Positions 1 to 10,077 of a DNA stretch of 64,000 bases are shown here, piece by piece. Each line of letters starts with the position of its first letter. Positions within the stretch are counted from its first letter, which is position 1. The translations under genes and the position numbers were made by a program. The stretch is from Turritopsis dohrnii (lineage: Eukaryota > Cnidaria > Hydrozoa > Anthoathecata > Oceaniidae), in contig BQMF02000748.1 in the NCBI GenBank assembly GCA_027922465.2, positions 62,001-126,000 of the forward strand, given 5' to 3'. The notes under the pieces were generated by a model. The model did no database searches. It had not been told where the DNA came from and worked only from the letters and a program-made list of their open reading frames with translations.

Positions 1-464
1 TTAACTATTCTGAATAAACAAACAATCCGAAATCCGAACAGACTTTCCAAAAACGGCAAAAAACTGTTACATAGACAGTCAGATAGATAGATAGAATGTG
101 TAAACCAAACATATTCCTACGCATAGCGCGCGGAAATTGAATAAAAGGATTCATTACATCATACCTATAAGCTCTACAAAGTATATAAATATAAAACACT
201 CTGCTTTTAAACGCTGGAATAAACAACAAGCGTTCAGTCTATTTATTTGAGTTCAGAATTCATCAAAAAGTCATTTTCCAATTAAAACCTACTAAAATTA
301 AATAGCAGTTTTTAGGCTTTCAGAATTGAATGAAAAATTTTTGAAACAAACAATTCAATTTTTTTTCTTAGGTAATTCTCTCAAATCCTTTATATCTAAT
401 TCTGGAGCATCAACACCTTTTGTATTGCCAGTAAGGTCCCCAATTAATTCTGACCGTCTTACAT

Positions 465-1037
465 TTAACGATAACTCTTGCTGACCAAATCGATGAAGTG
501 TTGGAATTTCACTGCAACCATCACACCTTCAATGCCTTGCAGTAAGTTTCGTGTCCCATTCACACACTCCCTTCTCCTTTGTTTCAAAGATAAAGCAACA
601 AACTTTTGAACAACAAACTTTTGAACATAATCCTCAACATTTAAACTGACCAGACTGCTATCAATAGAAAATTGATGATTTTGAAAGACAGCTCAAATAT
701 ACTTACCATTGGATATATTACAGTATATAGTAGATGAGTCAGCAACTTCATCGAAGAGAACTTTAAACTCATCGTCAAGAACCTTCTCATCATCATTTCC
801 ATACGAATTCTGGTCGAAGTCACATTTCCTAAAGCAGTTCTTAATGGTATCAGTTGATAACTCTTCCCAAGCTCTTGCAACCCATTCAATAGCTTGTAAA
901 ACATCAACTTGCTTGGCAATTTCAGGAGCCAGTACATCCTCTTTTGTGCGTGTAATTACGAAGTAAGGAATCAAGGGAAGACGATTGTAAATCATAAAGT
1001 AAGACAAAATGGCAGTTTCCTTTTCAGCCAACATCAT
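465..1037 (-). pseudogene. pogo/Tigger-type DDE transposase, C-terminal remnant
   Basis: The minus-strand frame from 1037 to about 697 reads like the C-terminal end of a pogo/Tigger (DDE_1) transposase: the stretch LQAIEWVARAWEELSTDTI followed by KNCFRKCDF is the usual 'AW..(V/L)s..TI.nCF.k..f' signature, and an acidic tail follows. The catalytic DDE core is absent, because upstream sequence is occupied by the HIRAN-like ORF on the other strand. A splice-donor-like GTAAGTAT occurs at about 707, and a further open stretch (about 655 to the stop at 465) follows a possible acceptor, but the phases do not join cleanly and it contains a 15-bp tandem duplication (VQKFV twice). A second open frame overlaps it (about 540-350). 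I read this as a decayed transposon copy. The terminal repeat at 1545-1758 probably belongs to it. Confidence 0.6.
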
Positions 1038-1491
1038 TACGAAGGAGATGTACGATGTTGAAATACCGATTGTTTTAGATGAGAGCTGGAATCGTTATCA
1101 ATGCGAGTCTTTTGCTAGAGGATACCATGCTTACGTGACGATTTGCACTCCTTTAATTGGGGAATCACTACTTTGCAAACATGAACCAGATAACATAGTT
1201 GACAAAAATGTTGTAGCACTCATTCAAACAGACTCGATGGGAAAGGACAGTGTTGTCGGTCATCTATCTGAGAATATTTTTAAGCTTTGTACCCTTTTCT
1301 TAAAAGTACCAAACACCGGAATCAGAGCTCGAGTGACTGGAAAGAGATTGAATCGAGGTGGTGGCTATGGACTTGAAGTGCCAGTGGATTATGATTTCGT
1401 TGGTCCAGTCAAATTCGTCGACTGGGTCAAGCGAAAACTACAAACTTGTAAAAATAATTTAGATAACAAGACAATTAAGTGCTTGAAATAA
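1009..1491 (+). CDS. HIRAN-like domain protein (transposon-associated ORF)
   Basis: Single-exon ORF of 160 aa starting at an ATG. Residues about 38-125 resemble a HIRAN domain: RGYHAYVTICTPLIGESLLC, then EPDN..D..VVALI, VVGHLSENI, and a final RVTGKRLNRGGGYGLEVP. HIRAN domains in helicases bind DNA ends; stand-alone copies of this kind are common in invertebrate genomes, where I associate them with repeats (family knowledge). It lies head-to-head and slightly overlapping (29 bp) with the transposase remnant on the other strand, and is followed within 60-260 bp by a pogo/Tigger-like terminus. The frame is intact, unlike the transposase, so it may still be expressed. It could also be a short host gene; no intron or obvious promoter was seen. 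Confidence 0.6.
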   Translation: MAVSFSANIITKEMYDVEIPIVLDESWNRYQCESFARGYHAYVTICTPLIGESLLCKHEPDNIVDKNVVALIQTDSMGKDSVVGHLSENIFKLCTLFLKVPNTGIRARVTGKRLNRGGGYGLEVPVDYDFVGPVKFVDWVKRKLQTCKNNLDNKTIKCLK

Positions 1492-1544
1492 AGAATCTCA
1501 AAAAATAATTTGTGTTTCTTAACGTTTCTTAACCAGTTTGATAT

Positions 1545-1758
1545 TCAATGTCCGCTAATTGGAGAGGAAAAATAGGGGTTTTGGCCATTTCGTGCAAAAA
1601 AATTTGTCCGCTAATTGGAGGGTCCGCTAATTGAGTGTCCGCCTTTTGGAAAGTTTTTTATGAGGATTTGACTAGCAAACGGCCGGGGAGAATGAAATTG
1701 TCCGCTAATCAGAGGTGTACGCCTTTTAGAGTGTCCGTTAATTGGAGGTTCCACTGTA
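1545..1758. repeat. pogo/Tigger terminal and subterminal repeats
   Basis: The block holds five or more degenerate copies of 'GTCCGCTAATTGGAGG' and 'GTCCGCCTTTT', ending in GGAGGTTCCACTGTA. Read on the minus strand, the end is TACAGTGGAACCTCC, which matches the CAGT(G/T)GAACCTC type of Tigger/pogo inverted repeat. The partner terminus is not inside the window. Confidence 0.55.
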
Positions 1759-2689
1759 TAATCATCACATTTTAGCAATTATGTAATTGTTTAAGCAACA
1801 AGCAAGAATTTTTTAAACGAGAGTAGTTCAACGAAATTCTAACGAAAAAAAGCTACTTATTCGCAGATAGCTGAATAGATTGAAAATTACACATTATAGC
1901 CATTTTTTAATAATTTCCATCCACGGTTTTATCCACCCTTCTGATAAATTCAAATTGGTTGCAGTACAATATTTAAACTGAAACTGGACATATGTCTATT
2001 AATGTACACATTTGCTTTTGTATTGCATTGTATTTTCAGACATAATATTCTTAAGTTCTCAGCACCTATCAAACTAGAATATTATATTGTAAACACGCCA
2101 ACTTAATAAAGAAAACATTGGTCATTCGTCTGTTTTGTTTCTGCTCAAACGACTTTGAACCACAAGTTCATAATTTGTTCACAATCAAACAATGTTGATT
2201 GCAATTGCGCAAGTTAACCATAACTTAACTAAAATATTTTAAAAAATATTTTCTTTAATAAAGCTTGGTTTCACCTTGTTATCATTCAAATCATCGATGT
2301 CTGATAAAGTTCAAAAGTTTAAAGTATACCTATATATAGGTAGTTCAAGTAGTTATCCACAATAGAAAAGCAGAGAGAATCTAGATCAGTATGAGGACAA
2401 AAGTCAAATATTAAATTTAATTAAAAAAGATATCAACAAAATTAGCGGCAGCCAGCAACGACGGATCGAAAATCATATATATCGCGTAAAAATAAGGATA
2501 AAGGATATCTTCCAAAACATAATTTCAATGTAACTATCTATTCCATTTTTAAAATGTCTGAATTACTGAATGTATTAAAGTTTATAATACCAAATTATAT
2601 GGCAAGTTGAGAGAACAGAAATTAGAAATGACGAAATAATTGATCGATTATAAAATTTCAATTTCTTACGAAATCTGAAAAAGCACTGG
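1759..2689. other. intergenic, no gene seen
   Basis: AT-rich sequence with stop codons in all frames. I see no coding region, RNA gene or clear repeat here. Confidence 0.5.
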
Positions 2690-2802
2690 AGGTCTGGATG
2701 ATAGGTTGCACAAATCAATATCCTTTCTCTAAATTAAAATATCATGATTGTCAAAAAGAGGTCTGGATGACGTTACAAATCAATATCCTTTCTCTAAATT
2801 AA
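2690..2802. repeat. two-copy tandem duplication over a gene's last exon
   Basis: The stretches 2690-2737 and 2759-2802 are near copies ('AGGTCTGGATGA' ... 'AAATCAATATCC' ... 'TCTCTAAATTAA'), offset by about 69 bp. The second copy contains the final codons and stop of the dehydrogenase gene on the minus strand, so a duplicate of that gene end lies just downstream of the stop. Confidence 0.75.
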
Positions 2803-4589
2803 CCACAAACTTCAATTCTTTCTCCTCTTCAAACAATGATAAATTTTGGGTAAATAATTTCACGGCCTAAATATAAGAACAAAAATGTCAACTGGAATAA
2901 GATTTCCTGTTTGATACACAAAGGAAATTTCACACAAACCTTGTCACAGCTGGGAAATCCAGACACATGAGGGGTGACAATCACATCTGGATGTCTCCAT
3001 AATGGACTATCTGTTTTCAGTGGTTCATGCTCAAACACGTCTAAAACAGCTCCTTTTATCCATTTCTTTTCAAGAGCTTCCAAGATACTCTCTTCATTAA
3101 TCACATTTCCACGACCAACATTGATTAATAGTGACTGACGCTCACTGCAGTTCTTCAATATACCACCACTTAACAAGTTATCAGTTAATGGTGTTTGAGG
3201 TAATATGGAGCAAACAAAATCAGACCTTTTTAGATACTCATTCAAGTCTCTAGAAGTAAAATATTCATCTACAAACTCTTTTTTATCCTCAGGAATTTTC
3301 GAAACCATACCATAAACAGTCATGTTGAATTTTTTACAATGTTTTGCAATTTCTGACCCAATGTCACCAACGCCGAGAACACTGATTGATAATTCAGACA
3401 TTGGTCTGTAAACAGGACTAACTTTCTTTATAGGCCAATTATCCCTAAAAATAAACTTCTGCACTGAAGAATATACTTGTGGCATTTTTAAAATTTCATG
3501 GAAGGACATCTGAACAGACTTACCATAAGCAATCAGTCTGGTTCATATAAAATTGAAAAAACCTTCTTTCGACAGCTAGTATATGAGCAATTACATACTC
3601 TGCAACTGGCTCCCCGCTAGCTCCACCAGATCTGGTTAAAATGAACTTCGGTTTTTGGGAAGGTTTCATAGTATCAATTATCAGCTTCACACCTAAGAGA
3701 CAAAAAACGTTGAAAAATCAGAATCTTTGGAATCTTTGTATACTATATGATGTAAAAAGGCAATATCTACTTTCTTTCCAGAAATAAAGTTCAAACTGAC
3801 CCAAATATTTCTTTGGTACCTGATGTGAGGGAATGAACCCACTTTAATCGAACATTATTAGCTCCAAGCCATGGCGCTATTATCGAACTAAAACCAACGA
3901 CTACATCACAAATGCTTAATTCCTTTTCTATTCGAGTAAATTCTAAAAAGACGGAATTACAGTCCCATTTATTTAAATTTTTCCTGAGCAGAGTTCACTG
4001 TTAATTAGCTGTTAAGGAAAAAAGTTTTTTTTATAAATTTTCAACTCTTATATCTGTTTACAGTTATGTTCCAAGCAGGTATGCTAAAAGATAATAGAAT
4101 GCAAAATAGGAATGTAAATAGAAGAGAAGGTTGAAATGTGCTGATGTCAGAAGCAGTATTCCCAAATTATTACAACACTTAATAACAAACAATATGAAGA
4201 TGGTCGAGGTAAAAATAAATGATGAAATGCAGACGCTTGAAAGCATGCTTTAAAATTTAAAAAACAGGTTAAATGAATTGCAATTCAAATTAACACTAGG
4301 AATGAAAAACTATTCTGTATGATAAAAGTTAAGTTTGATAAGGAGCGTTACGGTGTGTTCCAACGTCAACAAAAAGATGTGAAACATTCTGTAAACATAC
4401 TGAATCTCTACCTTCTTGACTGCAATTTACAACACCTTTTATCATTTTTGCATCATCATCATTCAGTGTTATGAATTTCAAGTCATATTTGTGTTCAGTT
4501 AGAAAGATTTTCTTTTGAAATTCTTCCATATATCGGGCAAAGGTACCACAAGTTACAAGCCCAATCGTCTGTTTCTTTGTGATTGTCAT
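2780..4589 (-). CDS. D-isomer-specific 2-hydroxyacid dehydrogenase, 5 exons
   Basis: NAD(P)-dependent reduction of 2-keto acids to D-2-hydroxy acids (glyoxylate/hydroxypyruvate reductase-like). Exons by splice sites and phase: 4589-4436, 3942-3820, 3692-3524, 3444-2940, 2866-2780; 1038 nt, 345 aa, normal for the family. All four introns are GT...AG and all phases agree; intron 3 is only about 79 bp. Exon 2 gives CDVVVGFSS and LKWVHS; exon 4 holds the Rossmann motif GVGDIG and the catalytic Arg (NVGRG), Glu (FEHEPL) and His (VTPHVSG); exon 5 gives the usual C-terminus VVNLEKGY. Start is the first ATG of exon 1 (MTITKKQTIGLVTCG). Exon 3 joins to exon 4 at a Trp codon (CLW/DNW). No targeting signal is evident. 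The exact substrate cannot be told from sequence. This looks like a functional host gene. Confidence 0.88.
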
Positions 4590-4969
4590 TATTCATGTAG
4601 CTTTATGCTCTAAACAACATACAAAGTCTACAGTTTTCGTCTTACCCGTATTTTACTATACAGTTTAAAATGCTATAACAGATCGTTAAGAAATAGTACT
4701 GTATTTGTGAAAGTCTCTAATTATCTTTTGAATTAAACAATACTAGGCAGAATATAAAGTCCATCTTATTTATCTGCAAAAGTCAGTAAAACTTGTTGAC
4801 AAAAATCTACTTTGCCTCAGCCATGTAAATAATTATTTGATGACACCTATACATCGTCTAACATGATTCAACAAACCTATTTCTCCGCATTATATGACAT
4901 TAAAGCACCACTTCAAACATCTCTTGCTATATAAACATTTTCTGTCATAGGGTTATTATTGTTCTTTTT
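4590..4969. other. intergenic, upstream of the dehydrogenase
   Basis: Presumed promoter/5' region of the minus-strand dehydrogenase. AT-rich, with no motif I can defend and no other gene. Confidence 0.4.
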
Positions 4970-5219
4970 GGATTTCTGCGTAAGCAAGAAAGCCTTTAAG
5001 ATCGTCTTTGTTTTTTTTTGGATTTCTGCGTAAGCAAGAAAGCCTTTAAGATCGTCTTTGTTTTTTTTTGGATTTCTGCGTAAGCAAGAAAGCCTTTAAG
5101 ATCGTCTTTGTTTTTTTTTGGATTTCTGCGTAAGCAAGAAAGCCTTTACGATCGTCTTTGTTTTTTTTTGGATTTCTGCGTAAGCAAGAAATACTTTACG
5201 ATCGTCCGTGTTTTTCTTC
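4970..5219 (+). repeat. 50-bp tandem repeat, five copies (left arm)
   Basis: GGATTTCTGCGTAAGCAAG begins at 4970, 5020, 5070, 5120 and 5170, an exact 50-bp period. The first four copies are almost identical (AAGCCTTTAAGATCGTC, then TTTG and a T run); the fifth is diverged (AATACTTTACGATCGTCCG). The same repeat occurs reverse-complemented at 57630-57852. Each copy begins with GGATTTCTGC, the exact inverse of the GCAGAAATCC found at the 3' ends of the neighbouring Helitron-like units. Confidence 0.95.
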
Positions 5220-6413
5220 GTTTTTTTTCATCTACTGTCCAAACCTACGCATATTTGTTTCTCAAATTTCATTGGTTCACAAAAAAGCCGTCTGAATCGT
5301 GATTGGTGCATAATGCCCGATTTCTACGAAAGGGTGCTAATATAGCCACCTTAACTTCAATAGCGACAGTTTATTGGCTTGATTTCCGCCATGTGATCAT
5401 CCGGGTATTTTTTCGACTTTACGTTTGCACGCCGTTTGCATAATGGCAGAAGAAACCGAAGAAACCCACATAGTCATAGACTTCCACATTGATTGATCAA
5501 TACTGAATAGATTTAAAAGAAGATTTACACTTTCAAAATCAAAAGTAAAGGGTAGAAATTTATAATTATCTTACAATGATTCTACTGCGTTCATTCCTTT
5601 CTAAAAAACATGTTCTCAATGTTTTGTAAAAACAGTGTGTGCAACTTTTTTTTTTTGGAAAATGTCTGGGATTCTCTTAAGCCTTTCTAGATACAAAATA
5701 CCGTTTGTTTCATGTGTGGGCTGTAGTGTTTTTTAAGCTCTGGATAGATACAGCTCAGCTCAGTTTCCTCTCCAGCTCCAACAACATACAAGGAATGTCT
5801 TGTCTACCCTCTGCCTGTGCATCTCATTTTATGTTTGATGTTTCTCTAGCTATTTCAGCTTATATACTTGTATAGTTCTTGGCTGTATTATCAATGTCCT
5901 GAGTTAGGAATGGGGACTTACTATTTACGATAGCAAATTGAAACTTATCTTGATTGTCTGTAAATGCTAAATACTGGACATCTTTTAACGCAAATTTCTG
6001 TTTTCAGTTATAGCTTAAATCATATTTTTCATAATCCTAATCTTTGTTTACTTTTTGTGTTTGGGAAGTATTTTCATAATTAGGTAGATTGACCGTACAT
6101 ACGTAATCACAGTGATATCTGAAAGCATATAAATTTGATGTTATTTTGTTCATTAAGTTTATTAGCAGTTAATGAAAGGTTCGTATTGTGTCAGTTATGC
6201 TTTCATAATGCCCTGGCGTGTATACGTAATTAAAACTTTATTGCTTTTTAAGTTTCTGAATAAATTTTTATAATCTTTTCATGAAATTTAGTTCAGGTAA
6301 TGCACGTTTTTAAATTAAAAAGATGGCAATGACATATTGTTACTCGAATTAAAGCACAAATTTCTGTTTTCAGTTATGTATGTTGATTTTGTATGTATAT
6401 ATAGATGTATTTA

Positions 6414-6547
6414 AAGTCTGTTCAAAAAATATGTGGACTAATTTCAGTTACCATGTGGAAACCAGATTTAGCAAATTACATCAATTCCCTTGAGCCTGGT
6501 TTTTATATAAAAGCTGAAATCAGTCCACATATTTTTGGAACAGACTT
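6414..6547. mobile_element. 134-bp MITE, mariner-like (TA target site)
   Basis: Inverted ends AAGTCTGTTCAAAAAATATG and its complement, about 33 bp long, flanked by TA at 6412-6413 and 6548-6549. The equivalent place in the right-arm unit at about 54030 reads ATGTATTTCGTATCA without the insert, supporting a genuine insertion. A second full copy is at 15332-15465 in opposite internal orientation and a fragment is at 29757-29794. Confidence 0.85.
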
Positions 6548-6698
6548 TAGTATCATTAAAATCTACGCTTTCCTTTTTGTCCTTGTGAATTAGGAACACT
6601 GAATCCTTAATATCATTTCGTACGAACAAAATAAATAACATTATGCCATTAAGATATAATCAAGTTTATTGGTTAATCAAGTTTTGCATAGTGACAAT

Positions 6699-7107
6699 AG
6701 GGAGCTTAAGCAATCGCAACGGCAACGAAGACGGCGACGTATTTAAAACAAAAGCTTCGTTTTCTATGTGGAATTTATTTTGAAAGGGAGTGTACTAGTA
6801 ATGAGGCCATTGGGAAAATTTTATAAGATAATTACATGATTAACATATTGCACGTTCTTTACACAACGTGAAAATTCATGATTTGAAGTCGTACTGACAA
6901 CGGAGACGCGATTATAGAGAAAGTCTTTTTCTCTTATGTAGATTTTATAGAAGCTCGATAACTTTCTAGTCGTTTTAAGTTTATCGATTGAATAACTTCT
7001 CTAATAAAAAGAAGTTCTTCAAAATACTATTCACAAGTAATTTTATTATTTTGTTCTTTTTGCTCACGTCGTCGTCCACGTTGCCGTCGTAGTTGCTTAA
7101 GCTCACT
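6699..7107. mobile_element. 409-bp MITE with AAT target-site duplication
   Basis: Ends are A-G-(G/T)-GAGCTTAAGCAA with about 38 bp of GC-rich inverted repeat (GGCAACG...GACGACGACGT). The flanks are AAT at 6696-6698 and 7108-7110. Two inverted paralogues of the host unit (about 52440 and 53890) show the empty site CAATTATG with a single AAT. The 3-bp duplication would fit PIF/Harbinger, whose usual target is TWA, so the class is uncertain. Confidence 0.85.
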
Positions 7108-7374
7108 AATTATGGTTTTTTCCAGATTTTTGGGGAGTACATGATCAGAAATTTAATAAATATATATTTCGGATTAAACTTTTCTTAAATTTCAAGAATG
7201 TCATAGTCTTTCTTTTTTGTAATGACAGCTATATATTTTTCAGTAATAATCATTCAGCTTGATTGTACAAACAGTTTTTTATGAAAAGCTAAAGAATGAC
7301 ATAAAGAAAAGCTCATTTTCTTCTTCGATTTTGCAGAAATCCTTCTGCCCGATAGGGCATCTTGTTCTGATTTT

Positions 7375-7600
7375 TTTTTTCATCTTACTGTCCAAACCGG
7401 CGCATATTTGTTTCTCGAATTTCATTGGTTCATACAAATGGCGTGTCAATGTTTATTGGTGAATGAAGCGCCACTCATGCTAAAGGCTGCTAATTAACTG
7501 AGCTTATTGGCTCGATTTTCGCCATGCCATGTGATCATCCGGGTATTTTTCTACTTTTTAATTACACGCCGTTCGCAAAATGGCCTCTCTTCACGAGTCT
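7375..7600 (+). promoter_or_regulatory. promoter-like 5' module of the autonomous Helitron
   Basis: CATCTTACTGTCCAAACC, then two or three ATTGG (inverted CCAAT) boxes, then the conserved block ATGTGATCATCCGGGTATTT, then CACGCCGTTCGCA followed by AATGG. The same series recurs at 5235-5450 and, inverted, near 53520-53740, 55000-55190, 56230-56410 and 57430-57618. Spacing of CCAAT-like boxes ahead of an ATGG suggests a pol II promoter; this is inference. It sits just ahead of the 2A-leader ORF. Confidence 0.5.
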
Positions 7601-7766
7601 CTCAGCATGCTGGTTTTGTAACTTCGCTGCGAGTTTAAAGCGTACAGATTTGTTCAAAAATTTCATCGGATTCAACTTGTTGGTGATAAATATTTATTGC
7701 AGAAGGTACATTATTGTGTTTGAAACTTTTAAAGGCTGTATTAGCAAGGTTAACTCTATTTTCAAG

Positions 7767-8175
7767 ATGATTAGTATTGAGCAGTGGAGAGCTTCTTGTG
7801 GCTGCTTCTATACTCGTATTCAGAGAGGAGGGAGGTTTGGTTATACAAATTTTTATTTGACACTGTTGTTGTTCTGTGATATAGTTTGCCAACATTTCCT
7901 TGCTTATGTCTTTCTTTGCCTAATGATAATAGATCTTAGTTTTTTAAAAGTGCTTCAACTTCTTATTGATGGCGATGTGGAAAGTAATCCTGGACCCACA
8001 TACAAGATTGCCAAGTTAGTAAAGGCATCATTTCATCAGGGTAATGCAATGTTTGGTGCAAGTTCTGGCTTGCAATGTGCCTGTAATTCATTGATTGGAT
8101 TGTGCTGGTCAAAATTTAAGAACATGTGTTTTTGGAAAACCACTGACCTTGATTATGTTATGATTAAAGGTAATG
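7767..8175 (+). pseudogene. Helitron ORF start: 2A leader plus protease-like domain, interrupted
   Basis: From the ATG at 7767 (MISIEQWRASCGC) the ORF runs through a hydrophobic stretch (about residues 33-65) to LLIDGDVESNPGP at 7962-7997, a perfect D-(V/I)-E-x-N-P-G-P 2A ribosome-skipping motif. After it come KASFHQGNAMFGASSG and LQCACNSLIGLCW, the start of the cysteine-peptidase-like (OTU/tegument-like) domain that some eukaryotic Helitrons carry N-terminal to Rep; the Cys in LQCACNSL would be the nucleophile. The frame is cut at about 8175 by a LINE inserted in reverse, and most of the peptidase domain is missing on the far side. An upstream in-frame ATG at 7524 lies inside the promoter-like module, so 7767 is preferred. 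Confidence 0.65.
7971..7997 (+). other. 2A ribosome-skipping site (GDVESNPGP)
   Basis: Codons GGC GAT GTG GAA AGT AAT CCT GGA CCC give GDVESNPGP; the following residue is Thr rather than the typical Pro of the downstream product, but cleavage occurs before the final Pro. Known from picornaviruses and from several metazoan retrotransposon leaders. Confidence 0.85.
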
Positions 8176-8177
8176 AT

Positions 8178-9150
8178 TTTTTTTTTGATTTATTTATTTA
8201 TTTGTCTATAACTCGACGGGAGACCACACTCATAGAGTTAATCTAAACAAAGGAGGTGGTCCCCTATAAACTGTTACAAAGATAGAAAAAATTTATCGTA
8301 ATTGACAAAAATTAATATAAAAACATAAAAAAAACAAACAAAAAACAAAAAAAAAAAAACATCAAAAAGAAAGTGAAAATTATACTTGAAAATGTAAGAA
8401 AAAGAAAAAGAAAGAAAAGAAAAGAAAAGAAAAATGTAAGAAAAAGGTTAATTTAATCAACATAGGATGAGAAAAAGAATAATTTTGCGAGATACTTTAA
8501 GCGACTTAATGCTAAAGTTGAGATGTCATCAACAGCAAGGTAATTTTGTAATAAGTTCCAAGATAAAACAGCTTGGTAACAAAGTGAGTTGTTGCCAAAG
8601 GAGACAGTTGTCACCTTTGGTAGTTTAAGTAATCCAGGTTTAGCGCGACTTAGATGACCACGATTATGCTGATTTAATCGCTGCAAATTAAATGTAGTGG
8701 AGAGAGCAGAGGGTAACTGGTTGTTAAAGAACTTAAATACAAAAAGTATGTTTAAGAATTTAACGAAATCGAAAAATGACAAGATTTTATATCGAAGAAA
8801 AAGAGGTGAAGATGGAGCGCGAAAATCAGAAAAAGACATGATTCGCAAAGATTGTTTTTGAAGAGTAAGAATACGATTACTGTGGATATTATTACGTTGA
8901 CCCCAGATTTGAGCACCATATGAAAGATGAGAATGAAATAAAGAAAAGTAAAGAGATAAGAGGATTTTTTTAGACAGAAAATAACGAAGTTTACTCAGAG
9001 CACCGTTAGCGCGCTTGTGTTTACTACAAACAAAGTTTATATGATATTTCCAACTGAGCTCATCGTCGATATAAACACCAAGGTATTTTACAAATTTACT
9101 TGGAATCAACCTGTGACCATTAATTTTAATTTTAATTTCATAGTCACTAA
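8178..9150 (-). mobile_element. 5'-truncated CR1/L2-like LINE inserted in the Helitron
   Basis: The minus-strand ORF 9109-8453 encodes the C-terminal end of a LINE ORF2: FVKYLGVYIDDELSWKYHI, then FSLFHSHLSYGAQIWG, typical of the post-RT region of the CR1/L2/jockey group. The 3' end on the minus strand is a short AAATAAATAAATC-type tail (8178-8196), preceded by an A-rich stretch. The apurinic endonuclease and most of the RT are missing (5' truncation near 9150). The insertion interrupts the Helitron ORF in antisense orientation. Confidence 0.8.
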
Positions 9151-10026
9151 CCTTTCGTTTAAATTAAAAAGCGTAAACTAGATTTATCGAAAGAATTTCA
9201 ACCTCAAAATCATGAAGTAATGTTAAAGCGATGGCGTGATGAACAGAAAGTCACTAAGGGTAAAGATACAGTTAATGGACAAGAGCACCTTCATAAAATG
9301 CGCCTTGATTATGCATTTAAAAAAGGCTCTGATGATCATCTAAAAAAGTTGGAAAGTTTTCATCAAAGGTACTTGTTGAATAAAGATACATTACTCCAAA
9401 AATATTTAGAGAACAGTGATACATTACATCAAAAGTATTTAGAAAACAAAGACGCTATTCACCAGAAATACTTGGATAAGAAGGACATTATACATCAGAA
9501 ATATTTGGAAAGCAAGGATACCCCTCAACATATAGAAAAGCAAGCAACTCTTCGAGAAAAATACCATCAGAATATTGGAACAGATCAGCACAAGGAACAT
9601 CTGGAATCAAAACGTAATTTATCTAAAGAAAAATATGCATCCATGAAAGATAGTCCACAACATAAAGACTTATTGTCAAAAATGCATCATACGTATCTTG
9701 GCAAAAAAGACTCTCCTGAGCATAAAGAAATGTTAAGAGTTAAAAGGGAGAAACATGTTGCTGCTAAAAGGAATTTATTTACAACAGCTGAAAAACGTAT
9801 TAAATCATTCAAACAAATGATTAATGAAGGACCCTACTATATTTGTGTTTCATGTAATCGTTGTTTGTATAAGCGATCTGTTGTCTCTTTTGATGAAAGT
9901 AAATATAATATTGAAACTGATGATTTTAAATTTTCAATTGTTTTAAGTTTTGATGGTATGGCATATATTTGTATTACTTGTCACCGGAAGCTGTTGGCGA
10001 AAAAAGTACCAACCCAAAGTGTTTAG
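9151..10026 (+). pseudogene. Helitron pre-Rep region with charged repeats
   Basis: The ORF 9220-10026 (about 268 aa) starts inside the element rather than at a natural start. Residues about 45-110 contain five degenerate copies of a 14-aa unit (HQKYLENKD, HQKYLDKKD, HQKYLESKD), a lysine-rich coiled-coil-like repeat. The C-terminal half has the Cys pairs CVSCNRC and CITCHRK framing RIKSF...GPYYI, the zinc-finger-like region found ahead of Rep in animal Helitrons. It ends with a stop at 10026; the homologous reading resumes at 10078, so the join is broken or spliced. Confidence 0.7.
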
Positions 10027-10077
10027 AACAAACTGGAAATTTATGATTTACCGCAGCATCTAGTTGACATCAATCGT

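Larger units (their letters stand above)
5222..7364 (+). mobile_element. non-autonomous Helitron-like unit (left arm)
   Basis: Begins after a T run with TC(A)TCTACTGTCCAAACC, continues through a promoter-like module (5235-5450: several ATTGG boxes and ATGTGATCATCCGGGTA), and ends with GCAGAAATCC (7333-7342) and the hairpin TGCCC-GATA-GGGCA (7346-7359) followed by TCTTG. It has no coding capacity. It is homologous, in inverted orientation, to the four units at 52291-57618; relative to them it carries two extra insertions (6414-6547 and 6699-7107). The next unit, the autonomous Helitron, starts directly after it. The element class is inferred from the terminal hairpin, the subterminal inverted motif and the shared 5' end; no target-site analysis was possible. 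Confidence 0.6.

Noticed and set aside
3449..3509. Dehydrogenase exon starting MSFHEILKMPQV
   Set aside because: This is the open part of intron 3; splicing 3524 to 3444 keeps phase and gives the expected family sequence around CLWDNWP.
4970..5219. CRISPR array
   Set aside because: Whole 50-bp units repeat without unique spacers, in a eukaryotic transposon context.
7524..7766. Start of the 2A-leader ORF at 7524
   Set aside because: This ATG lies inside the promoter-like module shared with non-coding units; MISIEQW at 7767 fits known 2A leaders better.
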